Assembly: GCF_003752175.1 (NCBI RefSeq) | Contig: NZ_RJVF01000008.1 | Coordinates: forward strand, 744,001 to 808,000 | Direction of reading: 5' to 3' | Origin: Comamonas sp. BIGb0124 | Lineage (GTDB): Bacteria > Pseudomonadota > Gammaproteobacteria > Burkholderiales > Burkholderiaceae_C | DNA length: 64,000 bases | Shown here: piece after piece, positions 27,951 through 37,183 of the stretch | Layout: every line of letters begins with the position of its first letter | Position numbering within the stretch: the stretch's first letter is position 1 | Translations under genes and position numbers: made by a program | The notes under the pieces: generated by a model | What the model was told of the DNA's origin: nothing | Database searches by the model: none | Seen by the model: the letters and a program-made list of their open reading frames with translations, nothing else

Positions 27951-28148
27951 TCATGGCGCGGCTGTGTGCGATGGAAGGGGAACGGCATCGAGCACGGGGA
28001 GCTTGATGGCGCATGCAGCGGGGGTGGCTTGAACCTTCTGGGCGTCACCGGGCGTCCGGTACATCGTCCAAAAAAGACAGGCGAGCGTTTGCGTACGGGG
28101 ATTGACGGCGCAGCGGCGTGCGCAGACAGCAGCGAGAGTATCGGCCAT
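27951..28148 (-). CDS. Small hypothetical protein
   Basis: 65 residues, MADTLAAVCARRCAVNPRTQTLACLF..., with AAGGAG eight bases before the ATG. Notable for four cysteines, three of them in the first 25 residues, in short spacing. Directly upstream of the 27259 gene on the same strand. No family recognised. Confidence 0.45.
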   Translation of the reverse strand: MADTLAAVCARRCAVNPRTQTLACLFWTMYRTPGDAQKVQATPAACAIKLPVLDAVPLPSHTAAP

Positions 28149-28632
28149 GGTCGGCTCCTTGCAGACAGGTTGAAACCTGCCGCCTTCGCGACCCACAGAA
28201 TGAGGCGAACGGCGGCGCGCCTTGCACAGGGCGACCAAGCCCAGACCTCTTTCGAGATCGAGGCAGTCTAGTGCGATCGGAGCTTCGATACGGGTCAATC
28301 AACCCGCAACGAACACCTCTGCAGGATTTCGCGCGGTCTCTTTCGCCTCGGTCGAGCACGCTTTCTGCGTTCACCATCCGATGGCACGGCAAGCAGCGAT
28401 CCGTGTCCGCGAAAGAGGTCGTCACCTGATCGCCCATGCAGCGAAAGCCCGTTTCCGCAGGGCACGAAAGGGGTTCGACCGGTCAACCATACCCTGCTTT
28501 TTTTTCACCACGACAGCGCGCCCGTCACAGCGCTCCCCCTTTTCTGCCCCCTCGATGTAGGGCGAGAACTGAATGTTCGAAGTCCAGTGCCTTGCCCGGA
28601 TTAGCATGGAATCTCAACAAAGGAGACTAGCC
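28149..28632. other. Intergenic region
   Basis: About 480 bases without a supportable gene. It carries the promoter of the minus-strand pair and, at 28556-28578, a TGTAGG-type element for the plus-strand gene at 28633. Confidence 0.35.
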
Positions 28633-28860
28633 ATGCACAAATACGAAATCTTCTACGACTTCAACGGCAGTGCACGCAACGCCGTCGGCGAGCATCCCAA
28701 CCGCACGGATTCGGCAGCCGAGATCATGCTGTTCAGGCTGGAACACAAGCCGCATCACGATGCGATCAAAGAGATCGAAGCGCATGCTCCCGAGAAGAAT
28801 GCAGAAGACCAATTGGCCGAGGCGGGATATACAAACGTTCAGGTCAACTGGTTGGATTGA
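28633..28860 (+). CDS. Small acidic hypothetical protein
   Basis: 75 residues, MHKYEIFYDFNGSARNAVG..., with a strand-helix-strand pattern and terminal VQVNWLD. AAAGGAG lies before the ATG. Its upstream DNA (TGTAGGGCGAGAAC...TTCG at 28556) resembles that of the family B genes at 30616 and 37549, so the three may be co-regulated. No family recognised. Confidence 0.6.
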   Translation: MHKYEIFYDFNGSARNAVGEHPNRTDSAAEIMLFRLEHKPHHDAIKEIEAHAPEKNAEDQLAEAGYTNVQVNWLD

Positions 28861-29274
28861 AGCCCACGCCACTTGGCGCCGTCGCGGAGATCTCTGCTTC
28901 GCCACCATGCCGACTTCGACGACACGGCGGTTCGCAGCCCTGAGCTCGCCGCCGCTTTCTCTCGCCCGCGCTTGTGAACATCGACGAAGCAGCCCATGCT
29001 CGTCGCATGCCGAACGACTGCAGAGGCATCCCGACAGGCCTCTCGCCCCCAGCCGAGTTTGAACGAAAACTCAGGGGTATCCATACAGTAGGAAACGGGT
29101 ATCGTGCAGCGCCTGCCGTGCTCGTCTTGCTCGCTCCAGGCCCACCGGCAACCGCCATCCCCCGCGTCAGCGATTTCAGACACCGCCGCACATTTCCATG
29201 CGGCAGACGACTACGCGGCCCATCGACTTCAAATGTTACAAATGAGGTATTCCAACAACAAAGACAGGAGTTAG
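28861..29274. other. Intergenic region
   Basis: About 410 bases without a supportable gene; overlapping open frames lack ribosome sites. The last part is the promoter of the 29275 gene (GTTACAAATGAGGTATTCC upstream of GGAG). Confidence 0.35.
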
Positions 29275-29598
29275 ATGTTCGATTCATATGATCGCTCCAG
29301 CCCGCAATACCTCAAATACAAAAATGCGACCATGGTCCTCATCGGACGCTGGCTCAATGGCATACCTGCTCCGCAGGGTGTACGGATCTACCTGGCACCC
29401 GATACCGACAGCGGCGCGATGACCTTCCTCGAAGAACATACGGCGGAATGGCTGGATTGGTCCGACGCCGTCAAAAAAACCGAGCGGCGCGCACGTCATC
29501 TCATCGACGAGTTTCCCACGTCATCCCATCCGATCGGCGCCGGAAAAACGCGGGCACCGCGTGCCGCGGGGTTTGATTGTTTCTCTGACTGGGCATAG
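29275..29598 (+). CDS. Small hypothetical protein
   Basis: 107 residues, MFDSYDRSSPQYLKYKN..., with CAGGAG five bases before the ATG. A central helical region (FLEEHTAEWLDWSDAVKKTERRARHLIDEF) is clearly protein-like. The C-terminal 20 residues look less structured. No signal peptide. Convergent with the 29629 gene. No family recognised. Confidence 0.55.
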   Translation: MFDSYDRSSPQYLKYKNATMVLIGRWLNGIPAPQGVRIYLAPDTDSGAMTFLEEHTAEWLDWSDAVKKTERRARHLIDEFPTSSHPIGAGKTRAPRAAGFDCFSDWA

Positions 29599-29628
29599 GC
29601 TCGGGTGTTCCGGCTCCTGCCGTGCGGG

Positions 29629-30012
29629 TCATTCCGGCTCTCGAGGCGGGCTGCTCGCAGGTTCCGGATCGGTCTCGCCAGCCAGGTCGAAGACGAGAAA
29701 CAAGCCCTCGATGCGGCCCGTGACCTCGTGTGAGGACTCGACGAAGTAGACCTCGTTTTCCTTTTCGGCCGTGAACATGAACTCGGCAAAGTACCGCACC
29801 CTGACCTTCCTGCCGATGACTTTGACCCACTGGATCTGCAGATGCTGCAGCACGGCCTTGTTGTAGCCGGTGGATACGTTCAGCAGTGCGCGCAGCGGGC
29901 CTCGCAGTTCGCCCTTCTGATTCTTGAAAGACCGCTGAAGCAGCGCCTTGAGTTCCATTTCGTTTTCGAGACCTGCAACGGTGATGGGAAAACGGATTTC
30001 ATTGTTTTGCAT
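29629..30012 (-). CDS. Hypothetical protein
   Basis: 127 residues. A mixed helix-strand pattern (ENEMELKALLQRSFKNQKG, then several beta strands such as KVRVRYFAEFMF and EVYFVESSHE) ending in an acidic Pro-rich tail. No signal or membrane segment. The ribosome site before the ATG is poor (AT-rich leader), so expression level or start is uncertain. No family recognised. Confidence 0.55.
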   Translation of the reverse strand: MQNNEIRFPITVAGLENEMELKALLQRSFKNQKGELRGPLRALLNVSTGYNKAVLQHLQIQWVKVIGRKVRVRYFAEFMFTAEKENEVYFVESSHEVTGRIEGLFLVFDLAGETDPEPASSPPREPE

Positions 30013-30615
30013 AAATTTTGAAACAGGCGCTGCAGCAGACGACGCTCAATGCCAACGGCCTATGGGCTTCAAAGGCGCCAAGGCGTCACCGAGCACCCGA
30101 CCCACCGACGGACAGTCCCCTGCCCGACAGGACACTCTTCCAGCCAGTGGCTATCGTTGAAGGGGTGCCCGCCCGCCGCCGAAACGCGTGGCACGCGCTC
30201 GGCTCACGGGTTCCCGGCCGCAACCGAACACGGTGTCGCCGTAGCGGCCTTGCCTCACGGCAACCGGCCACCCGATCGGGATTTGTTTCATGACTCGCCT
30301 TGTTGTCTGGATTTGAGAATCTATGAGATACGAGTCATAAATCTAAGCCCAAAAGTAACTATTTTTACCTACAAATTGTGAAGTCTTGCTTCAGCGAAGG
30401 GATCTCCTGAAGCCTTCCGGTCATTGACGACGGAAATCCGCCGGTGCATCGCAGGCGGCGCAGCCCGTCGCGCAACGGCGAGGCCGGCGTGGGCGAGATG
30501 AACCCCGGTTCGAGGATCGGTGCCGAGGCGATGGGCAGGAGCCTGGCATCGACCCGAGTAATACTTGACTGCGTGTAGGACAAATCTCACAATTCCGCAC
30601 TCCAAGGAGATGGGA
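30013..30615. other. Intergenic region
   Basis: About 600 bases without a supportable gene. It contains an AT-rich segment at 30300-30375 (possible promoter for the minus gene is instead near 30020-30050) and the TGTAGGA element at 30574 before family B copy 3. Confidence 0.35.
30574..30591 (+). promoter_or_regulatory. TGTAGGA-type element before family B copy 3
   Basis: TGTAGGACAAATCTCACA, 42 bases before the start; an imperfect version of the dyad at 37508. Both are followed by a similar ...TTC-x-GC...GGAGAT context. Confidence 0.5.
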
Positions 30616-30828
30616 ATGGTGTCTTTCAAACTTCGCCACACTCGCGGCGACGAGTACACGCGTGTCGCCCGCCCGCTATGGGCCAAGCTGTTCTTCGGCA
30701 ATCGCCGGCTTTTCAAGTCCCTGCTGACAGGCGCTCTGATCCTGGTGCCGTCGCTCGAGATCGAACAGGCCGAGGCCAACGATCGGCAGGCCCGGGCCAG
30801 CCAGTTCGAGATCAAGGAACGGAGCTGA
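30616..30828 (+). CDS. Small orphan protein, family B copy 3
   Basis: 70 residues, MVSFKLRHTRGDEYTRVARPLWAKLFF..., with AAGGAG before the ATG. Closest to the copy at 37549: both share MVSFKL, RVARPLWAKL, KSL-x-TG and RASQF. Unlike other copies it has no family A partner nearby. No signal or membrane segment; basic N-terminal half, more polar C-terminus. Function unknown. Confidence 0.65.
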   Translation: MVSFKLRHTRGDEYTRVARPLWAKLFFGNRRLFKSLLTGALILVPSLEIEQAEANDRQARASQFEIKERS

Positions 30829-30908
30829 GCCGCGTCCCTCGTGACGCGCTCACCCCCGGAACAGGCTGTCGTTGACGACAGGGGTGATCACTTGCTCGGA
30901 CGCGAGAG

Positions 30909-31772
30909 TCATCTGGCGTATTTCTTGGCCCCAGCGACGCACGCGACCGCGGCCAGCGTGACCCAGAGCATCGTCCAACTCACTGTTTCGTGCAGCAGGA
31001 CGGCAGCCCAGCCCAGGCCCATGAAAGGTTGAAGCAACTGCAGTTGCCCCACGGCGGCAATTCCGCCTTGCGCCAGGCCGCGATACCAGAAGACAAAGCC
31101 GATCAGCATGCTGAAGATCGACACATAACCGAACCCGATCCAGGCCCGAGTGCCCACGGACTCGAACGATGCAGGCATCGAGAGCCAAGCGATGGGCAGC
31201 ATGGCGGGCAAGGAAAGCACCAGAGCCCAGCTGATCACTTGCCATCCGCCCAGCTTGCGCGATAGCCGCGCGCCTTCGGCATAGCCCAGACCACACACGA
31301 CGATCGCGCCCAACATCAAGAGGTCGCCCTGCAGCGATGCCTCGAGCCCACCCAGGGCAGCGTAACCGGCGACGAACGCCGCGCCGGCGACCGAGAACAC
31401 CCAGAAAGGCAGGCGAGGACGTTCGCCTCCGCGCAGGACGGCAAATACGGCGGTGCTCAGGGGAAGCAGGCCCAGGAAGACGATGGAATGCGCCGATGAA
31501 ACATGCTGCAAGGCCAGTGCGGTCAACAGAGGAAAGCCGACCACCACGCCCACGGCGGTGAGCGCAAGCGACGGCGAATCGGCGAGCGAAGGGCGCGGCT
31601 GACGCAACAGGAGCAGAAACGCCAGACCCAGCAAGGCCGCAAGGGTTGCCCGGGCCGAAGTGAGGAACATCGGGTTCAGATCGGCGACTGCGACACGGGT
31701 GGCCGGCAGCGAGCCGGCAAAGATGGCGACGCCGATGAAGCCGTTCAACCAGCCGTTCGTCTTGTCTTGCAC
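30909..31772 (-). CDS. EamA/DMT-family exporter
   Basis: 287 residues with ten predicted membrane helices in two EamA repeats, beginning after a short NGWLNGFIGV segment. The start is GTG with AAGGAG positioned before it. Members export amino acids or other small metabolites from the cytoplasm. It is divergent from a MocR-type regulator, a common pairing in which the regulator controls the exporter; substrate unknown. Confidence 0.87.
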   Translation of the reverse strand: MQDKTNGWLNGFIGVAIFAGSLPATRVAVADLNPMFLTSARATLAALLGLAFLLLLRQPRPSLADSPSLALTAVGVVVGFPLLTALALQHVSSAHSIVFLGLLPLSTAVFAVLRGGERPRLPFWVFSVAGAAFVAGYAALGGLEASLQGDLLMLGAIVVCGLGYAEGARLSRKLGGWQVISWALVLSLPAMLPIAWLSMPASFESVGTRAWIGFGYVSIFSMLIGFVFWYRGLAQGGIAAVGQLQLLQPFMGLGWAAVLLHETVSWTMLWVTLAAVACVAGAKKYAR

Positions 31773-31850
31773 GGGAGTCTCCTTGATACGAGACTCGAGT
31801 ACAGCGCGGCAGCGCCGGCGCGTCCAGACACAATCCAGTACACCTTTACG

Positions 31851-31880
31851 ATACTGTTATGCATACAAAACCAATACAGT
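31851..31880. promoter_or_regulatory. Putative MocR operator ATACTGT...ATACAGT
   Basis: ATACTGT at 31851 and ATACAGT at 31874 (ACTGT/ACAGT inverted) in the 118-base divergent region. Probably overlaps the promoters of the exporter and regulator. Confidence 0.45.
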
Positions 31881-31890
31881 GGGCAGAAGC

Positions 31891-33324
31891 ATGACACGAA
31901 CCGGGACGCTCATCGAGCAGGTCATGGCCAAGATACGGGCCAGGATCGCATCGCGAACCGACCTGCCTGGCGCACGCCTGCCATCGGTAAGGGCTCAAGC
32001 ACAGGCTCTGAAGCTATCCGTGTCCACGATCGTGGAGGCCTACGAGCGGCTTGCAGCCGAGGGCGTCATCACTTCGCGCCCCGGCGCCGGTTTCTACGTC
32101 GCGGGCTCTGTGGCCCCGCTGGCCTTGACGGAAATCGGCCCCAGGCTGGATCGAGAAGTCGATCCACTCTGGGTATCTCGCCAGTCGTTGGAAAGCCATC
32201 GGTCGGTACTCAAACCCGGCTGCGGCTGGCTGCCCACCTCTTGGCTGTACGAGGATGGCATACGCCGTGCATTGCGTGCGCAGGCCCGCGCCGAATCGCT
32301 GGAGCTGACCGATTACGCCACGCCACTCGGGCACCCCGGGTTACGTCAGCTGCTGACACGACGGATGGCCGTGACCGGAATCGACGCGTCACCCGAACAA
32401 ATCGTGCTCACCGAATCCGGTACGCACGCCATCGACCTGATTTGCCGGTTCCTGCTGAAACCAGGCGACAAGGTCCTGGTCGACGATCCCTGTTACTTCA
32501 ACTTTCACGCCTTGTTGAAGGCACATCAGGTTCATGCGATCGGCGTGCCGTACACGCCGAACGGACCCGACCTTCAGAAATTCGAATCGGCCCTGCGCGA
32601 ACATGCACCGCGGCTGTACATCACGAACTCCGGCATCCACAACCCGACCGGCGCAACCCTTTCCTCGCTGGTGGCCCATCGGCTGCTGAAACTGGTGGAC
32701 CCGTCGGAGCTCGTCATTGTCGAGGACGACATCTTTGCCGATTTCGAAAACAGCCCTGCCCCACGACTTGCCGCTTTCGACGGACTGACGCGGGTGATTC
32801 ACATCGGCAGTTTCTCCAAGTCGGTCTCCGCATCGGTGAGATGCGGCTACATCGCGGCCAAACCGGAATGGATCGAAGGCCTGTCCGATCTGAAAATCGC
32901 AACCACCTTTGGCGGAGGCCGGCTGGCAGCCGAAATCGTCTTGAGAACGCTGACCGACAGCGGTTACCGCAAACACATGGAATCGGTTCGTCTTCGATTG
33001 TCGGAACAGATGGACAGGACGGCCGCACGGCTCGAGAAATTGGACATCACGCCGTGGCTCGTGCCCAATGCCGGGATGTTTCTGTGGTGCAGGCTGCCGA
33101 AAGGCATCGATGCCGCAGGGGTTGCGAGGGCCTGTCTGAAAGACGGTGTCGTCGTTGCGCCGGGCAATGCATTCAGCCTATCCCTGAGCGCTGGCGACTT
33201 CATGCGCTTCAACGTCGCGCAGTCGGCCGATGAACGCGTGTTCAAAGTACTCGGCCGCGCGCTCTCCCCATCGGCCCCGGCCAAGAGCCAGCCAAGACCC
33301 GCACCTGCCGGGAAAGCCGGCTAA
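31891..33324 (+). CDS. MocR/PdxR-type regulator (GntR helix-turn-helix + aminotransferase fold)
   Basis: 477 residues. A GntR winged helix-turn-helix (about 5-72; LPGARLPSVRAQAQALKLS) is linked to a class-I aminotransferase-fold domain (~100-460) with the pyridoxal-phosphate lysine in SFSKSVS, plus HNPTGATLS and DDIFADF motifs. Such proteins are transcriptional regulators that use PLP as a ligand, rather than enzymes. The ATG at 31891 is chosen because it begins directly before the helix-turn-helix. Likely regulates the divergent EamA exporter. Confidence 0.92.
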   Translation: MTRTGTLIEQVMAKIRARIASRTDLPGARLPSVRAQAQALKLSVSTIVEAYERLAAEGVITSRPGAGFYVAGSVAPLALTEIGPRLDREVDPLWVSRQSLESHRSVLKPGCGWLPTSWLYEDGIRRALRAQARAESLELTDYATPLGHPGLRQLLTRRMAVTGIDASPEQIVLTESGTHAIDLICRFLLKPGDKVLVDDPCYFNFHALLKAHQVHAIGVPYTPNGPDLQKFESALREHAPRLYITNSGIHNPTGATLSSLVAHRLLKLVDPSELVIVEDDIFADFENSPAPRLAAFDGLTRVIHIGSFSKSVSASVRCGYIAAKPEWIEGLSDLKIATTFGGGRLAAEIVLRTLTDSGYRKHMESVRLRLSEQMDRTAARLEKLDITPWLVPNAGMFLWCRLPKGIDAAGVARACLKDGVVVAPGNAFSLSLSAGDFMRFNVAQSADERVFKVLGRALSPSAPAKSQPRPAPAGKAG

Positions 33325-33793
33325 GCGAGCGCAGCCAGATTGGTGTGATGGGCGATGACCTTGGCCGCCAGGACGTAGGCGTCCTCGGCCCAGTCGCCTT
33401 GCAGACCGAATTCATTCCCATCGAAGACATAGGTCGGAATCCTGTCGGGAAAGATGCGAACTTCCCAGTCCTTTTGCAGTGATGCTGACCGCGCAGACCG
33501 GTATGCCGAGCCTCCAGAACCAGCAAGCCGATGAGCCGGTGGTCGTCGGACCCCCAACGAAATCGCAGGTAGGACTCGCCGATCGCGGTCCTCACATGCA
33601 ACTCGTCGTCGCTGGTGGCGGTCACTTCGGTCGCGAGTGTCAGCATGGGATCGAGCAGCTTCTCCTGCAAATGCCCAAGGATGTATTCCTTGCGTCGTTT
33701 GACGCTGAAAAGAACCGATGGGTCCAGGTTTGCGAGAAAGGCACCTTGGCCTCCCGCGTCAAACGAATATCTGATGGCGCTGTCTATTGGCAT
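33321..33793 (-). pseudogene. Frameshifted hypothetical gene behind a G11 tract
   Basis: Two frames together read like one ~157-residue protein: MPIDSAIRYSFDAGG...GLLVLEARHTG from 33793, then in a shifted frame DWEVRIFPDRIPTYVFDGN... to the stop at 33321. The join is near 33480-33505. Either a recent frameshift or a sequence error. A run of eleven G lies immediately before the start codon on this strand, at the place of the ribosome site. The protein is not recognised. It ends convergent with the MocR gene, overlapping by four bases. Confidence 0.5.
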
Positions 33794-34113
33794 TCCCCCC
33801 CCCCCTCCTCTACGCAGTCATGCGCTGCGTTCGCATGATGCCATTTTTCACAAAACCGGCCACTCATTTTTTCATCGATCGATGATGGCTTTTTGCGGAG
33901 CACGCTGAAGTGGCCTGAGGGACCTCGCCTGCCTGCGCCCACGGCCCGGTCTTGACCCTTGCCCCAGGCCGCGCAGGGGCTCGACCGCTGTACGCCATCG
34001 GGGCCTCACGCAAGCGCGAGCTGGATCTCGGCAGTGCCCGGGCCTGTCGCCGAGGCGCACCGGTAATCCCCCTGACTGTCGGTGCCGGCAGCCGGTCGGG
34101 TACCATCTGCGCC
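33794..34113. other. Intergenic region with a homopolymer C tract
   Basis: 320 bases; C11 at 33795-33805 (plus strand). Otherwise no supportable gene; open frames in the GC-rich rest lack conserved features. Confidence 0.35.
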
Positions 34114-34278
34114 ATGAGCGATGACCCCACACTTCCGGCTTACACGGGGAAGCACTTGACCTTCCTCATCTCTATCGAATCAGACGGCAAGAAACGCCGC
34201 CGTCGGCGGGCTGCGCTCGTCCTGGTCGCCGCAGCCTCGATCGGTATTGCGGCAACGCTGTGGGCGGCTGCTCATTAG
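34114..34278 (+). CDS. Possible small single-helix membrane protein
   Basis: 54 residues, MSDDPTLPAYTGKH..., with a basic KKRRRRR stretch before one hydrophobic segment (AALVLVAAASIGIAATLWAA) at the C-terminus, a tail-anchored layout. The ribosome site is weak. No family recognised; doubtful but protein-like. Confidence 0.35.
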   Translation: MSDDPTLPAYTGKHLTFLISIESDGKKRRRRRAALVLVAAASIGIAATLWAAAH

Positions 34279-34356
34279 CGCCTCCTTCCATCGGCCGCCC
34301 GTACCGATCGCAGGAAGGTCTCGGCAGGTTCAGGCGCGTTCGGTGTCAGCGGCGGC

Positions 34357-35592
34357 CTAAGGGCTCTCGTACGCGCTGTCGGCACGGCGAGTCTTGGACC
34401 GGAACAAGTGGAAAACCGGCCCCGTCAGGGCTGTCGACATCACGGCCAGGGTCACCAGAGCGGCATACGCATGCGTCGAGATCAGTTGCTGATCGAGAAG
34501 GATGGTTGCGGCCACGATCTCCATCAAGCCCTTGCACTGAAGCAGCGACCCGACCGCCAGCGTGTCTCGCAAGGATTCGAACTTGGCAGGCGGGTACAGA
34601 AGTACGGCGACCAGCTTGGAGGCGAAAGACAGACCAAGCAGGCCGATGGACGCCACCAGAGCCGTGCTGCTCAACGCATTGCCATCGATCCGCAACCCGC
34701 TGTGGCCAAAGAACAGAGGCGCAAGGCCGAGCAGCGCAAACATGCCGAGCCGTTCGACGGGAATGCGGCGTACCCACGCCGGGGGTATGACAGCACCGGC
34801 GAAATAAGCACCCAGCAATGCATGCAGGCCCAGTTGCGCACTGGACCATGCGCCGACAGCCAGATACGCCGGCAACAGCAGCCAGATCACGCGCGCAGGT
34901 GGGGTCGGCAGACGCTTCGCCGCAAACCCAAGACCCAGCAATGCCGCCAGCGCAACGAGCGCCAGTGCGGCCGTGCCATCGAGTGAACCCGCCGCCACGC
35001 CGCCGTTGGCGACAAAGATCAAAGCGGCCAGCCCGATCCAGAGAACGGCGTCGTCGATCACGGCAACACTCAGCGCGACCTTGCCCAGCGATCGGTGAGC
35101 GGGGCCGAGCTCTCTGACCACGCCGACAAGAACCGGAAGAGCACTCACCGCCACGCACAGCCCGATGGCCATCGCCCCCAACCATCCATGGCCCTTGGGC
35201 GATAGCCACTCGGGCATCTCTTGCAGGAAGTACTGCGCCGCCATCGTGCCCACCGCAAAGGGCAATGCCAGTGCCACGCCTGCGCTGAGCAGCAGTCGCC
35301 CGACCGAAGGATTCAGATCTTCGGCGACCTTGCCTGAAGCATCCTCGGGGCTGTGCCTCATTTCCAGGCCTGCAGAGAAAGCAAGGATGAGGACACCGAC
35401 AAAACCGACCGTGCTTCCGATCTCGGAGGGAACGCCCAACGAAGCGGGCAGTATGTCTGCCCAGGCCAGCCCGAGCCCGATGAGGATCGGTAGAACGGCA
35501 AGCGGAATCGAACGGCTGACCATACGCCAAAGTATCCAGGGAAGCAGGACAAACAACAGCGCGTCGGCACCAGCGACCAGCAATGGGTGCAT
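34357..35592 (-). CDS. CPA2-family cation:proton antiporter
   Basis: 411 residues with about 11-12 predicted membrane helices over the whole length. The SVAVIDDAVLW segment carries the paired Asp of the CPA2 ion-binding site. It lacks the C-terminal TrkA/RCK domain of KefB/C, so is a short, membrane-only type like GerN or NapA. It exchanges Na+ or K+ for H+ across the inner membrane. AGGAGAG before the ATG. Stands alone. Confidence 0.88.
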   Translation of the reverse strand: MHPLLVAGADALLFVLLPWILWRMVSRSIPLAVLPILIGLGLAWADILPASLGVPSEIGSTVGFVGVLILAFSAGLEMRHSPEDASGKVAEDLNPSVGRLLLSAGVALALPFAVGTMAAQYFLQEMPEWLSPKGHGWLGAMAIGLCVAVSALPVLVGVVRELGPAHRSLGKVALSVAVIDDAVLWIGLAALIFVANGGVAAGSLDGTAALALVALAALLGLGFAAKRLPTPPARVIWLLLPAYLAVGAWSSAQLGLHALLGAYFAGAVIPPAWVRRIPVERLGMFALLGLAPLFFGHSGLRIDGNALSSTALVASIGLLGLSFASKLVAVLLYPPAKFESLRDTLAVGSLLQCKGLMEIVAATILLDQQLISTHAYAALVTLAVMSTALTGPVFHLFRSKTRRADSAYESP

Positions 35593-35955
35593 CGATCTCT
35601 CCTACGACTGCAGAGCGCCCATTCTATGCTGCAATGCAACATATCATCGAATGATGAAAAATGATTAATTTTTAGAAGCAAATAAACACCGAATGCACGC
35701 ATGGGCCGCAGGCCATCCGTCTCTCCTTGCAGGCCGAGTGCGGACTCGTCCAGCGTCATGTCCACGCCGTGATGCCATCGGTCATGCTGCGCAGACCATG
35801 GCTGAAAACGCGGGCAGCATCAAATCCAGTCCCGACGATGCGGCTCATCCATCGGTCGACCGGCGGTACAGCACAAAACGTCAGCAGGCAGGAGATGTCG
35901 GCGCCCCACCCTCGCCGGTGAACGCCGGCGCGATGCCGAGTCGCATGGCCCAAGC
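35593..35955. other. Intergenic region
   Basis: 363 bases; an AT-rich part next to the antiporter start holds its promoter. The rest shows no supportable gene. Confidence 0.35.
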
Positions 35956-36213
35956 TCAGGATGGCTTGTCGAAGCCGACTTTGGCGTGCAGATCCCGTGC
36001 ATGGAGGATCGGTGGGCGGAAGATCGACTCACACGAATCCCTGACTTCGACCCAATGCGTGCCCTGCCCATGGATTTCGCATGCCGCATGGGCCATCGCA
36101 TCCAGATTGGCACGTGCGGATGCCGTACTCTCCATCCAACGCGTGACATGCAGGGAGTGACCTCGAACATCTGAACGGCCTTCGATAGACCAACGAATGC
36201 GGATTTGCTTCAT
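35956..36213 (-). CDS. Small orphan protein, family A copy 3
   Basis: 85 residues, MKQIRIRWSIEGRSD..., with a family core of an N-terminal IRIRW strand, RWMESTASARANLDAM, ACEIHGQGTHWVEVR and then a variable C-terminus. GAGGTGG before this internal ATG decides the start. One of three head-to-tail copies on this strand. Cytoplasmic by prediction; one conserved cysteine and histidine in A-C-E-I-H-G could bind metal. Function unknown. Confidence 0.65.
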   Translation of the reverse strand: MKQIRIRWSIEGRSDVRGHSLHVTRWMESTASARANLDAMAHAACEIHGQGTHWVEVRDSCESIFRPPILHARDLHAKVGFDKPS

Positions 36214-36299
36214 GGCGGCCACCTCAAAGATCGGATGGTATGCCGATTGTCTGGACCTGTATATGCGGCCTGGAGGACGCGAGCAGCGCTCGAAGGCCC

Positions 36300-36551
36300 C
36301 TAGCGCCTGAATAGATGGCGGGTGGTCAAGGCGATATCCGTGACGCTCGGGTTCGGGGACGCGGTACCCGGCGACTTGCGCCTCTCGATCCAATGGCTGC
36401 CCGCACCGTGGATCTCGCAGGCGACCTCGACCATGAACTCCAGATTCTCTTGCGACCGCTTGGTTCGATCCATCCACCTTCCCGAATACACGGGAACGCC
36501 GTACTCGTTCTTGCGTCCCGGTGTGGACCAGTGAATTCGGATCTGTGACAT
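36300..36551 (-). CDS. Small orphan protein, family A copy 4
   Basis: 83 residues, MSQIRIHWSTPGRKNEYG..., with core RWMDRTKRSQENLEFM, ACEIHGAGSHWIERR. GGAGG five bases before the ATG. Closest to copy 3 (36213), with the same A-C-E-I-H-G-x-G-x-HW pattern, and it shares the upstream element of copy 2. The best-preserved member of the family. Function unknown. Confidence 0.68.
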   Translation of the reverse strand: MSQIRIHWSTPGRKNEYGVPVYSGRWMDRTKRSQENLEFMVEVACEIHGAGSHWIERRKSPGTASPNPSVTDIALTTRHLFRR

Positions 36552-36612
36552 GACGCCTCCAAAAAATTCATCTTAGGAGGACGACTCAAGAATTCACGCT
36601 CGGAATGAGAAC

Positions 36613-36632
36613 TGTCACAACCTTTGCAAATG
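36613..36632 (-). promoter_or_regulatory. Conserved family-A upstream element, copy 2
   Basis: TGTCACAACCTTTGCAAATG on the plus strand, 62 bases before the copy 4 start; one mismatch to 22921-22940. A weaker TTTGCAA match lies at 37101 before copy 6. Confidence 0.6.
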
Positions 36633-36685
36633 GTTCGTACCTTGATCAGGGTACTCAGACGGCTCATCGGCCGTACGAGCGGAAG

Positions 36686-36886
36686 TCAGACAAACAATCC
36701 GCGGCGGCTTGAACGCTCCTCGAGCCAATGCGAGCGGGCGCCATAGTTCTGGTTGGCGACTTCGATGATGCGCGCGAGCTCTGCACGGGCGATGGCGTCG
36801 TCCGGTTCCCAGGCGCTGGCCGAGATCGTGTTCCCAGCAGCGTCCTTGCGCAGCAAGACGGACCACGCCATTCGAATTTCCATCAT
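36686..36886 (-). CDS. Small orphan protein, family A copy 5
   Basis: 66 residues, MMEIRMAWSVLLRKD..., with the family end NQNYGARSHWLEERSS. AAGGGA about nine bases before the ATG. The middle (ISASAWEPDDAIARAELARIIEVA) replaces the usual RWM...ACEIHG helix and lacks its cysteine and histidine. Shortest copy. It heads the minus-strand array of copies 5-4-3. Function unknown. Confidence 0.6.
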   Translation of the reverse strand: MMEIRMAWSVLLRKDAAGNTISASAWEPDDAIARAELARIIEVANQNYGARSHWLEERSSRRGLFV

Positions 36887-37183
36887 TTTTTGTTTCCCTT
36901 GAACATGGCTCACGGAGTCGCGGGCGACGAGCACTGCCCATAGCGTAAGCCGTTGCGCGGTCAATGATGAGGTCCATGTACCGCAGTTTTCAAGATAGGG
37001 AGATTGGCCTACGCGACGGACTTGGCTCGTTCAGGCCGGGCATGCACGGGGGTGCGTCTGTGGCGTGCCGAAGTGAAAAAATAGGTACGGGATACACCGC
37101 TTTGCAAGGCTTCGAGCAGGGCTCATGCTTCATTTATGAATGCTGCTTGCCATTGCCAGACCTAACGAGGGTGAAAATCGAAA

